From CAYMUL01 sp964393605 (GTDB lineage Bacteria > Bacteroidota > Ignavibacteria > Ignavibacteriales > Ignavibacteriaceae): DNA of 64,000 bases. Below, piece after piece: positions 53,633 to 62,900 of the stretch. The DNA is taken from NCBI GenBank assembly GCA_964393605.1, contig CAYMUL010000006.1, positions 82,271-146,270 on the forward strand, in the 5' to 3' direction. Below the pieces are notes generated by a model that ran no database searches, was not told the DNA's origin, and worked only from the letters and a program-made list of their open reading frames with translations. The number at the start of each line of letters is the position of its first letter. Position 1 is the first letter of the stretch. Position numbers and translations under genes: made by a program.

Positions 53633-54406
53633 ATGGAAAAAATAAAATTAAATTTTACGCACGATAATTCTGTAGCTCAAATTATTCTTGACGACGGCAA
53701 AGGGAATGTTCTCGATTCAATAATGATGCGGGAACTATTACAAACTCTTCATTCATTTGAAAGTATGAACGGAATAAAACTAATTACATTTGAAGGTGCG
53801 GGAAAACATTTCTCATTCGGCGCGAGCGTTGAAGAACACACAAGAGAGAAATCAACATCAATGTTGAAACAGTTTCATTCAATATTTTATTCGGTTTTGA
53901 ATTTATCAATTCCAACGCTTGCAAAAATTTCGGGGCAGTGCCTCGGCGGCGGAATGGAACTAACATTGATTTGCAATTTTCTTTTTGCAGATAAAACAGC
54001 GAAACTCGGACAGCCAGAAATAAATTTGGGAGTATTCGCTCCGCCCGCATCAATACTGCTTCCGATAAAGCTCGGTAGCGCGCGCGCCGAAGAAATATTG
54101 TTAACCGGAAAATCTATCTCCGCCGAAGAATGTAAAAATATCGGATTGATAAATAATCTTTTTGAAGATAGAGAATCGCTTGAAGCAGGAACGAATGAAT
54201 GGATCGAAAAAAATATTCTTCCCAAAAGCGCAACTTCGCTTCGTTATGCCGTTAGTGCATCGCGAACTATATTTGCACATCTTGTTCAAAAGATGTTGCC
54301 CGCCGTTGAAAATTTATACTTAAACGGTTTGATGGAAACAGAGGATGCCAACGAAGGAATAAATTCCTTTCTTGAAAAAAGAAAACCTGAATGGAGAAAT
54401 CGTTAA
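53633..54406 (+). CDS. dch: Cyclohexa-1,5-diene-1-carbonyl-CoA hydratase (Dch)
   Basis: The 257-residue enoyl-CoA hydratase-family protein has LITFEGAGKHFSFGASVEEH and SGQCLGGGMELTLICNFLFA in the CoA/oxyanion region. LGQPEINLGVFAPPASILLP resembles dienoyl-CoA hydratases of the benzoyl-CoA pathway. It hydrates the product of benzoyl-CoA reductase to 6-hydroxycyclohex-1-ene-1-carbonyl-CoA. The order had-oah-dch is the same as in known anaerobic degraders. Confidence 0.9.
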   Translation: MEKIKLNFTHDNSVAQIILDDGKGNVLDSIMMRELLQTLHSFESMNGIKLITFEGAGKHFSFGASVEEHTREKSTSMLKQFHSIFYSVLNLSIPTLAKISGQCLGGGMELTLICNFLFADKTAKLGQPEINLGVFAPPASILLPIKLGSARAEEILLTGKSISAEECKNIGLINNLFEDRESLEAGTNEWIEKNILPKSATSLRYAVSASRTIFAHLVQKMLPAVENLYLNGLMETEDANEGINSFLEKRKPEWRNR

Positions 54407-54443
54407 TTAATTTTATTTAAATATTTTATGAGAGCGATAAACC

Positions 54444-55004
54444 ATGAGAAGAAAAAAAACTGAACTTGCAGTAGAGATAATCGAAAACAAAATTATGTTG
54501 ATTCGAGGACAGAAAGTTATTCTCGATCGTGATCTTGCAGACCTTTACGGAGTTGAAACTAAATATTTGAATCGACAAGTTCGAAGGAACAGAGAACGCT
54601 TTCCGAAAGAGTTTATGTTTCAAATTAATGCTAAAGAAAAAAAGGAACTGGTGACATTTTGGCACCGGTTCGAATCGTTAAAACATTCAACCGGAAAGCC
54701 ACTCGCATTCACTGAACACGGCGCGCTAATGGTGGCTTCAATTTTAAATTCTCCCAAAGCAGTTAGCATTAGTATATTTGTTGTGAAGGCGTTTATTAAA
54801 ATTCGGGAGATACTTTCTACACACAAAAATATTGCATTAAAATTGAAAGAGCTTGAAAAACGAATTGATGATAGTGATTCACAGGTAAGAGTTTTACTCG
54901 AAGCGATTAACGAAATGCTCGTGCCGCCAGAACCACCGAAAAAAGAATTCGGTTTTAGGATTGGCGAAAAACATTATGAATACAAAACAAAAAGGAGTGA
55001 TTAA
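54444..55004 (+). CDS. ORF6N-domain protein
   Basis: The 186-residue protein has an ORF6N (Bro/KilA-N-associated) DNA-binding domain, with MLIRGQKVILDRDLADLYGVETKYLNR (start of domain), RFPKEFMFQ and LAFTEHGALMVASILNS. A coiled-coil C-terminal part follows. Such proteins are spread by phages and mobile elements and sometimes regulate them. It sits between dch and the hydroxyacyl-CoA dehydrogenase gene, leaving 37 bp and 3 bp gaps, so it is probably transcribed with the catabolic genes although unrelated to them. Confidence 0.9.
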   Translation: MRRKKTELAVEIIENKIMLIRGQKVILDRDLADLYGVETKYLNRQVRRNRERFPKEFMFQINAKEKKELVTFWHRFESLKHSTGKPLAFTEHGALMVASILNSPKAVSISIFVVKAFIKIREILSTHKNIALKLKELEKRIDDSDSQVRVLLEAINEMLVPPEPPKKEFGFRIGEKHYEYKTKRSD

Positions 55005-55007
55005 CGA

Positions 55008-57017
55008 ATGAAGAGAATTCAAGTTGTGGGAGTGATTGGCGCGGGAACGATGGGCTCTGCACTCGCTCAAAAATTTGCTCAAGAGGGTTTTCAAGTTTTT
55101 CTTGCAGACCGCGAAATGAGATTTGTGGAGAAAGGTTTATCATCAATCAGAAATACAATTGCCGAAGGAGTAGAAAGAAAAATTTTCTCGAATGAGCAGG
55201 CGGAAAAAATTATCTCCGGCATTAGCGGTACGAGCGATTTAACTGTGCTAAATCAATGCGATATTATTATTGAAGCAATCTTCGAAAATCTTGACGCAAA
55301 AAAAGAATTGTTCAATTCTTTAAACGACAAAATAAATTCTGAAACTATTGTTGCCACAAACACTTCATCCTTCTCGGTGAAAGAATTGGCGGATTCAATT
55401 TCTCATCCCGAAAGATTTATCGGGCTTCATTATTTTTATCACGCCGCTAAAAACAGATTGGTCGAAATTATTCCCGGAGAAAAAACTTCTGCCGATACTT
55501 TTAATGCGGTTAAAAATTTTTCTATTCTTTCCGGCAAAGATGCAATTGTAACGAAAGATAGATACGGCTTTGCAGTCAATCGTTTTTTTGTGCCATGGTT
55601 AAATGAATCGGTTAGATTGCTCGAAGAAAAAATTTCTGATCCTTCCACAATTGATGCAGTGTGCAAAAAAGTTTTTGGTATCGGAATGGGTCCATTTGCA
55701 TTAATGAACGCAACGGGAATTCCGATAGCATACCACGCGCAGAAAACATTGGAATCGTTCGGAGAATTTTATGCGGTTTGCAATTTGTTGAAAGAGAAAG
55801 CTGACTCAGGAACGCTCTGGGATTTTCGTGAAATAAGTTATGAAGAAATCGCCCATGAAGTCGCGAAAGGAATTAGCGATAGAATATTGGCGGTAGTATT
55901 TTATGTTTGCTCGCAGATACTTGAAGAAGAAGTTTGCACTGCGACGGATTTGAATAAAGGGGCAAAGATTGGTTTGAAGTGGCGGAACGGACCGATTGAT
56001 TTGATGAATAAATTCGGTGATGCCGAAGTCGAACGACTAATAAAATCATTACTTAAAAATTATTCGACAACTTCACTTCCCCAAATTAATTCAACATTAT
56101 GGAATCTTGAATTTGTGCAATTGGAAAAAGTCGGTAGAAATGCAGTTGTGCGCATTAATCGTCCCGAAGATTTAAATGCACTAAACGAAATCGTGATGAA
56201 GCAATTGGATGAAAAATTTTCAGAAGCAAATGACGATGAAAACATCGACGCAATATTTCTTACCGGAAACGGAAAAGCATTTGTCGCCGGTGCGGATATT
56301 AAATTTTTCATTCAGAACATTAAAAACAATTCGATTGATAAAATTGTATCATTCACAAAATATGGACATGAAGTTCTAAATAAAATTGATAAGTCGAAGA
56401 AACAAGTTATTGCAGTCATTAACGGGCTTGCTCTCGGCGGTGGTTTGGAACTTGCATTATGTGCCGATAAAATAATCGCAACAAACAAAGTAACAATGTC
56501 GTTTCCCGAAACCGGTATCGGAATTTATCCCGGGCTCGGCGGAACACAACGCTCTGCAACCCGCATGAATAAAGGGCTTGCAAAGTATCTTATCTTTACC
56601 GGCAAAATGATTTCTGCAGATGATGCTTTCGATTTAGGATTGATTGATGCAGTTGTATCAACGGAAATTTTGTTAGAAATACTCGAAGGAAATATTTCTG
56701 TTGAAAAGATTTTGAGTACGCAAAATGAAAAGCAGAAAAATTATCGGAATGTTGAAGAATTTTTTAATCAGAATTCTGTTTCGCAATTTTTGGATGAGAG
56801 TTATTCGAAAATAAATTTAACTCAAGACGAAGCGATCGCATTAGTGAAGGCAATAAAACGAAAAGCACCGATTGCTTTGCGTTTAGCCGAGCAGTTGATT
56901 GACGATGCAAAAGGAACCGTTTCAGAATTAGAAAAACTACCCTACATTTTTTCTACATCGGATGCATTGCTTGGTTTAAGTTCCATCGGCAAAAAAGTTA
57001 CGTACGAAGGAAAATAA
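55008..57017 (+). CDS. Bifunctional 3-hydroxyacyl-CoA dehydrogenase / enoyl-CoA hydratase
   Basis: In this 669-residue protein, residues 1-380 form the 3-hydroxyacyl-CoA dehydrogenase part, with GVIGAGTMGSALAQKFA, ATNTSSFSVKELA and HPERFIGLHYFYHAA. Residues about 385-665 form the enoyl-CoA hydratase part, with TGNGKAFVAGADIKFF, NGLALGGGLELALCAD and PETGIGIYPGLGGTQR. The order is the reverse of FadB and like the bifunctional enzymes of some archaea. It should oxidise 3-hydroxypimeloyl-CoA and handle downstream enoyl-CoAs such as crotonyl-CoA. Confidence 0.92.
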   Translation: MKRIQVVGVIGAGTMGSALAQKFAQEGFQVFLADREMRFVEKGLSSIRNTIAEGVERKIFSNEQAEKIISGISGTSDLTVLNQCDIIIEAIFENLDAKKELFNSLNDKINSETIVATNTSSFSVKELADSISHPERFIGLHYFYHAAKNRLVEIIPGEKTSADTFNAVKNFSILSGKDAIVTKDRYGFAVNRFFVPWLNESVRLLEEKISDPSTIDAVCKKVFGIGMGPFALMNATGIPIAYHAQKTLESFGEFYAVCNLLKEKADSGTLWDFREISYEEIAHEVAKGISDRILAVVFYVCSQILEEEVCTATDLNKGAKIGLKWRNGPIDLMNKFGDAEVERLIKSLLKNYSTTSLPQINSTLWNLEFVQLEKVGRNAVVRINRPEDLNALNEIVMKQLDEKFSEANDDENIDAIFLTGNGKAFVAGADIKFFIQNIKNNSIDKIVSFTKYGHEVLNKIDKSKKQVIAVINGLALGGGLELALCADKIIATNKVTMSFPETGIGIYPGLGGTQRSATRMNKGLAKYLIFTGKMISADDAFDLGLIDAVVSTEILLEILEGNISVEKILSTQNEKQKNYRNVEEFFNQNSVSQFLDESYSKINLTQDEAIALVKAIKRKAPIALRLAEQLIDDAKGTVSELEKLPYIFSTSDALLGLSSIGKKVTYEGK

Positions 57018-57019
57018 TA

Positions 57020-57982
57020 TTGCACGAACTTGATCTTTGGGAATTTGTTTTCACTAAACTTTCACATAAAAAGTCTGTTGTACTACTTGTCGTTGCGTCC
57101 ATAAAAAATTCTTCGCCGGGGAAACAGGGATTCAAATTAGTCGTTTCATCTGACGGAGAGATAAATGGGACAGTCGGCGGCGGTCCGATGGAATATTCTT
57201 TAGTTGAAGAAGCAAAAAATTATTTAATCAAGAAACGAAATATTTGTACGAGCCGAACACTTCATCATAAGCGGAGCGGGTTGGGGGAGAAGTCGGGTTT
57301 AATTTGCGGCGGAACTCAAACGACAATTATGATTTCTCTCGATGAAAAAAAATTATTGGTTGTGAAAAGAATTATCAACTCAATTCAAAAACAGAGAACG
57401 ACGAAAATCATAATTGATAAAAAAGGATTAAGAATTTCAAGTAACAAAACGCCGGCGAAAAAATTTGAATTCAATTTGATTGCTGAAAATAATTTCAATT
57501 ATGTAGAAACGATCGGTAATTCAAATCGGTTGTTAATTTTTGGCGGCGGACATATCGGACTTGCGCTTTCGAAAATTATGAAAGAACTTGACTTCCACAT
57601 TTCCGCATTTGATTCCCGCGACAACATCTCCACGATTAAAAAAAATATCTTTGCGGATAAAATCGTCATCACTCCCTTTGAAAAAATTGAAAAGAAAATT
57701 TCCGGTGGCGAAAATGATTACGCTGTTGTTGTTACTACGCAATGCCACAGCGATTATATTGTGCTAAAATCAATTCTCAACAAAAAATTTAAGTACATCG
57801 GTTTAATGGGTAGCCGAACCAAAACAAAAAATATTTTTCACCAATTAAAACTTGACGGTATTCCACCGGAACAATTGAAGACGATTCACTCACCGATTGG
57901 ATTGAACATCAACGCTAAAACTCCCGAAGAAATCGCAATCAGCATCGCGGCAGAATTGATTGCAATTAAAAATTCCGGCTAA
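57020..57982 (+). CDS. XdhC/CoxI-family molybdenum enzyme maturation protein
   Basis: The 320-residue protein has an N-terminal XdhC_CoxI domain (SSPGKQGFKLVVSSDGEINGTVGGGPMEYSL, shown in part) and GLICGGTQTTIMI with a conserved Cys. Its C-terminal Rossmann part has LLIFGGGHIGLALSKIM and VVVTTQCHSD. XdhC proteins bind and sulfurate Mo cofactor and deliver it to xanthine oxidase-type enzymes, here probably the fused enzyme at 46430. The TTG start at 57020 lies 3 bp after the previous stop, with AAGGAAAA upstream. Confidence 0.88.
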   Translation: MHELDLWEFVFTKLSHKKSVVLLVVASIKNSSPGKQGFKLVVSSDGEINGTVGGGPMEYSLVEEAKNYLIKKRNICTSRTLHHKRSGLGEKSGLICGGTQTTIMISLDEKKLLVVKRIINSIQKQRTTKIIIDKKGLRISSNKTPAKKFEFNLIAENNFNYVETIGNSNRLLIFGGGHIGLALSKIMKELDFHISAFDSRDNISTIKKNIFADKIVITPFEKIEKKISGGENDYAVVVTTQCHSDYIVLKSILNKKFKYIGLMGSRTKTKNIFHQLKLDGIPPEQLKTIHSPIGLNINAKTPEEIAISIAAELIAIKNSG

Positions 57983-58020
57983 ATGCTTTGTCTTATCAAA
58001 AAAATGGCTTAATTTTCATT

Positions 58021-58080
58021 CGAAGATTTTTGCCTATAAGCAAAAATTCACGCGAAGATTTTTGCTTTAAAGCAAAAATT
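58021..58080. repeat. Tandem 28-bp hairpin repeats
   Basis: Two copies of CGAAGATTTTTGC-N6-GCAAAAATT occur at 58021-58048 and 58053-58080. They differ only in part of the 6-nt loop (CTATAA versus TTTAAA). Each forms an 8-bp stem (ATTTTTGC/GCAAAAAT). They may act as terminators for the long catabolic operon ending at 57982. Confidence 0.7.
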
Positions 58081-58108
58081 ACAGAATTATGAATAACTTT
58101 ATTTGAAA

Positions 58109-59281
58109 ATGGAAACGCCAAGATATTTAACGGATTACATAAATGCTGACCTAAAAGAGAAAATGGTTTTTGTCGGCGGTGCGCGGCAAGTTGGAAAAAC
58201 AACGCTCGCCAAATCTTTAATTGCTTCCCACTTTCCAAAGTCGGATTATTACAATTGGGATTTTGCAATCGATCGGAGGCGGCTGAAGAATATGGAATTC
58301 CCCGGCGAGAATGCACTTCTAATCTTCGATGAAATACATAAATACAATCGTTGGAAAAATTTTGTCAAAGGAATTTACGATACACATAAAAACAAGTATA
58401 AATTTTTAGTAACCGGTAGTGCGCGGCTGAACATCTTTAGAAAAGGGGGCGATTCACTTCAGGGAAGATATCATTACTATACTTTGCATCCTTTCTCGCT
58501 CTCGGAGTTCGTAAATATCAAAACCAAAATTCAACCGATGAGTGAATTAATTTTCACAAATCAAACCTCCAAAAAAGATTTGGAAACTCTCTTCAAGTTC
58601 GGCGGATTTCCCGAACCACTTCTTAAACAGGATGAAAGAACTTTAAGAAGATGGCATTCAGAAAAATTAGAACGACTATTCAGGGAAGATGTTAGAGACC
58701 TTGAATCTGTAAGAGATATCAATAACCTCAAATTACTTGGCGATTTGCTTCCATCAAAAGTCGCAAGTATTCTTTCTGCGAATGCATTGCGTGAAGATCT
58801 TGAAGTTAGTCACCGCGCAGTATCAAGTTGGCTGGATATTCTTGACCATTTCTACTATCATTTTCGAATTCATCCTTTCACTTCGTCAAAAATTCGTTCG
58901 ATAAAAAAGGATGCAAAATTATTTTTGGTTGATTGGTCTGAAGTTGAAAATGAAGGAGCGCGATTTGAAAATCTCATCGCATCTCATCTCTTAAAAACTG
59001 TAAATTTCCTAAAAGAGAATGAAGGATATAAAACCGAGCTTCATTACTTGAGAAATGTGGATAAAAAAGAAGTTGATTTTTTAATAACTGAAAATCGAAA
59101 ACCGTGGTTCTCCGTAGAAGTAAAACTGAGCGACAAAGAAATTTCTCCGAATATTTATTACTTCAAAGAAAGATTAAAAATCCCTTTTAATTATCAAGTG
59201 ATAATGAAACCGGGAATCGACATAATGCGTGATGGAATAAGAGTAATTTCGGCGGATAAATTCTTAACGGGACTGATTTAA
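58109..59281 (+). CDS. AAA-type ATPase with DUF4143 domain
   Basis: The 390-residue protein has Walker A VGGARQVGKTTLAKSL, Walker B ALLIFDEIHKYNRWKN and the sensor motif KFLVTGSARLNIFRKGGDSLQGR. A DUF4143 C-terminal domain follows, ending in a nuclease-like ELHYLRNVDKKEVDFLI and VEVKLSDKEI. Members are widespread, mobile and of unproven function. ATG 58109 is used, with TTG at 58103 as an alternative. It converges with and overlaps the MocA-like gene by 18 bp. Confidence 0.88.
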   Translation: METPRYLTDYINADLKEKMVFVGGARQVGKTTLAKSLIASHFPKSDYYNWDFAIDRRRLKNMEFPGENALLIFDEIHKYNRWKNFVKGIYDTHKNKYKFLVTGSARLNIFRKGGDSLQGRYHYYTLHPFSLSEFVNIKTKIQPMSELIFTNQTSKKDLETLFKFGGFPEPLLKQDERTLRRWHSEKLERLFREDVRDLESVRDINNLKLLGDLLPSKVASILSANALREDLEVSHRAVSSWLDILDHFYYHFRIHPFTSSKIRSIKKDAKLFLVDWSEVENEGARFENLIASHLLKTVNFLKENEGYKTELHYLRNVDKKEVDFLITENRKPWFSVEVKLSDKEISPNIYYFKERLKIPFNYQVIMKPGIDIMRDGIRVISADKFLTGLI

Positions 59282-59881
59282 TGCTTGATAATCCTCGCTC
59301 GTATCGATGTCCTGAAAAATTTCAGGATAACCGCAGTTCCAAATTTTTTTCTTGAGAGATGAATCTTCGCTAATATTCTTTAGGGAAGAATCTGCCGGAG
59401 ATGAAATGATTTTCCCGAACAGATTTTTATGAATCAAAATCGGATGCCCTTTCTTTTCGTCATTTGCAGGTTGAATCCAATCAAAATTGTCATCTATTTC
59501 TTTTACAAAATCTTCATAAAATTTGAGTGGAAGAGAAGGTTGATCGACGAAATGATAAATCACCCAATCTGTTTTAACATGCGCAATTCCTTTTTGTAAA
59601 GAAGTGAACATTCCATTGGCGAAGTCATGATTTTCAACTAATTCAATTACATTGGAAAAAGCCGAATGTTCATTCAAGAGCTGCAATGATTTTTTTATGT
59701 CATGAAATCTATAGCCGCCAACGACAATTACTGAATCGCAAACATTTGCAAGCTTCGAGATGATTGTATTCAAGAAATTATCTTCACCAAAAGGTAAAAG
59801 AGGTTTAAATTTTACCATTCGAGAAGAAATACCGCCGGCAATTATTAACCCGGAAAATAATTTTGATTTACTTTTAATCAT
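59264..59881 (-). CDS. MocA/MobA-like nucleotidyltransferase
   Basis: The 205-residue protein has the NTP-transferase signature LIIAGGISSRMVKFKPLLPFG, VIVVGGYR, ENHDFANGMFTSLQKGI and the metal-binding VDQPSLP. MocA forms molybdopterin cytosine dinucleotide, the cofactor of many bacterial xanthine oxidase-family hydroxylases. With XdhC at 57020 it probably serves the enzyme at 45532-49231. It is on the opposite strand to the catabolic operon. Confidence 0.82.
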   Translation of the reverse strand: MIKSKSKLFSGLIIAGGISSRMVKFKPLLPFGEDNFLNTIISKLANVCDSVIVVGGYRFHDIKKSLQLLNEHSAFSNVIELVENHDFANGMFTSLQKGIAHVKTDWVIYHFVDQPSLPLKFYEDFVKEIDDNFDWIQPANDEKKGHPILIHKNLFGKIISSPADSSLKNISEDSSLKKKIWNCGYPEIFQDIDTSEDYQALNQSR

Positions 59882-59989
59882 CAGATTGCAAAAAAATTGA
59901 TTGGATATGTAGACGGCAATCTATAATTTTAATTCATAAAAAAACAAATAAATAACTAAATCATCATCACATTAATAAAGGAGAAAAGA

Positions 59990-62900
59990 GTGAAAAAACT
60001 TCTTCTAATTTGCGTCCTTTTTCTATTGGGCGCATCAGAGATATTCAGCCAGGTTGAGGTTTCAACCCGCTTATCTCGTGCTCTTCAGAACAGCAAAAGT
60101 ACAGACTTTGTACGCGGCTTTGTTGTATTAAATGATCAGGTAGATATACTTGAACTTGACAGACAATTATATGCCGAGAATGCTACACTTCAACAGCGTG
60201 CATATCGCGTAATTACTACACTTCAAGAAAAAGCACAAAACACACAGGAAGATCTTAAAATATTTTTAGAAACCAGAATGCAGGAAAGAAGCGTATTCAG
60301 TTACGAATCTTTTTGGATAACCAACATGTTTGTAATTGTTGCTCATCCTTCTGTGTTCGAAGAACTCATGGTTAGCACAGAAGTTTCTATGCTTGACCTC
60401 GATGTTGAATTACAACTCGACAGACCGATTTATTCCGAATACAGCGGAAACGGTACCGAATCTGTAGAACCCGGTATTAAAATTATTAATGCCCACAAAT
60501 TGTGGGAAATGGGAATTACAGGTTTGGGTAGAATTGTAATGGGAATTGATACAGGCGTTGATGTTACTCACCCTGCGCTCAATTATAAATGGAGAGGAAA
60601 TTCTGTTCCGGCAAATCAAGCATGGTTTGATCCCGCAGGCTCAACCACACCAAACGACTGCGACGGTCATGGAACTCATACAATGGGTACAATGAACGGT
60701 CGTTCAACTACAACTGCGGACACAGTTGGTATTGCAATTAATGCAACATGGATTGCGGCAAAAACCATTTGTTCAAGCCCGCACACTTCCAATTCTATTG
60801 CCGCTTTTCAATGGTCAATGAATCCCGACGGAAATCCATCAACAACGAATGACATGCCTGATGGTATTGGCAATAGTTGGTACGATCCGAATATCGGCGA
60901 CGAGTGTACAAGTATTTATAAAGCCACACTTGATGCAGTTGAAGCCGCAGGTATTGCAGTTGTTTTCTCTGCAGGAAATAGCGGACCAAATGCTACAACT
61001 ATCACAAAGCCTAAAAACATCAACACGACCGAAGTGAATGTTTGGGCGACTGCCGCAATTGACGGTGCTTCATACTTGGGTGGAAACACGAATCCGATAG
61101 CAAGTTTTTCAAGCCGAGGTCCTTCGGTTTGCGGTGGAACCGGCTCTCTATTAATTAAACCTGAAGCTTCGGCTCCCGGCGTTAATGTTCGTTCTTCCGT
61201 TCCAGGCGGTGGATATGATGGAACATATAGCGGAACTTCAATGGCGGCTCCGCACGTTGTTGGTGCTATTGCGCTTTTACGAGAAGCTTATCCTACTCTT
61301 ACAGGACACCAGGTTAAAATGGCTCTTTACAATACATCAAAAGATTTAGGCACGCCCGGAGAAGACAATACTTACGGTACCGGATTGATTGATGTATTCG
61401 CCGCATATCAGTCACTCGGAACTCCCGATACTATTCCTCCGACTACAATTTCAAATTTAGCCGCGGGCGACCCGACTTCTTCATCTTTAAAATTAACATG
61501 GACTGTTCCTGCCGATACTTCACCGGGAGGAGTTGTTGGTTATGCAATTCGTATGTCTAATTCTCCCATTAACGATACAACAGCATTCAATAATGCAACA
61601 GTTGTTCCTTTCACCGGAACAATCGATACTGCAGGTGCAACGCAACAATTAATGATACCACAATTAAATGCCGGCACAACATATTACTTCAATGTGAAGT
61701 CTCGTGATACTTGGGGTAACTGGTCAGCCCTCTCTAATAGCCCGATGGGAGTTACACTCGGCGCACCTGTTATGGTTGTAACACCTGATAGTATTTTCCA
61801 CGCATTGGGAACAAATCAAACTTTGGTTGATTCAGTTTTGATTGCAAATGTTTCTTCAAATGCATCAACAATGAATTACAATGTTGAACTTTTAAATAAC
61901 ACATTCCCCGGCACAGTCGAAGTTTCTATCGTTCCGTTAACGAAAGAAGGACTTGCAATTTCGAATAAGATTAAACCCGATGTTGAAGTTCCATCATTTG
62001 GTCAATCTTTAGAAGGACAGGGCGGTCCAGATGCTTTCGGTTACAAATGGATTGATAGCGATGAACCAAATGGTCCTCAATACGTTTGGAATGATATTTC
62101 TACTACAGGAACTCTCGCAACAAATTGGACTGCCACCGGAACGTATGATCCGAAAGATGAAGGATATGCCGGTCCTTTCACACTTGGTTTCCCGTTCAAA
62201 TTTTATGGACAGGTAAAGAATCAAATTTATGTTTCTTCGAACGGCGCGTTATTGTTCGCCGCTCCAACTGCAAACATGTTCACGAATGCCGCGATTCCTA
62301 CTGCCGCAACTCCCAATGATTTGATTTGTCCTTTCTGGGATGATCTTGATGGAAGAACTCAAGGCACAGTTCACTATCAGCAAGTTGGAAACAATTTTGT
62401 AGTTCAGTTCACGAACTGGCAAAAATATAGTGCGACAGGTTCGCTCACTTTCCAGGTTGTATTGAATAGCGGTGGAAAAATTATGTTCTATTACAATAAT
62501 ATGAACGCCACGCTCAACAGTGCTTCAGTCGGAATTGAAAACGGAACCGGTAGTATTGGTTTGCAAGTTGCATACAACGCAAACTATGTAAAGAATAATC
62601 ACGCGGTTAAATTTGCCGCAGAACCTGATTGGCTCGGCGTAACAAACTTAAGCGGAATGTTGTTTAACGGCAACACTGCAAAAGTTCAATTGACATTCCG
62701 AAGCGAAGATTTCCCCGGCGGAAATTACAGCATGGATTTGAAAGTTACTTCGAGCGATCCTGTTCATCCTGTTAAAGTTGTGCCGATTAAAATGCACATC
62801 GATTTCATACCTGTTGAATTAACTTCATTCACTGCAGATGTTGTCGGTACGGATGTTAGACTTTCATGGTCAACTGCAACCGAAACAAACAACGAAGGAT

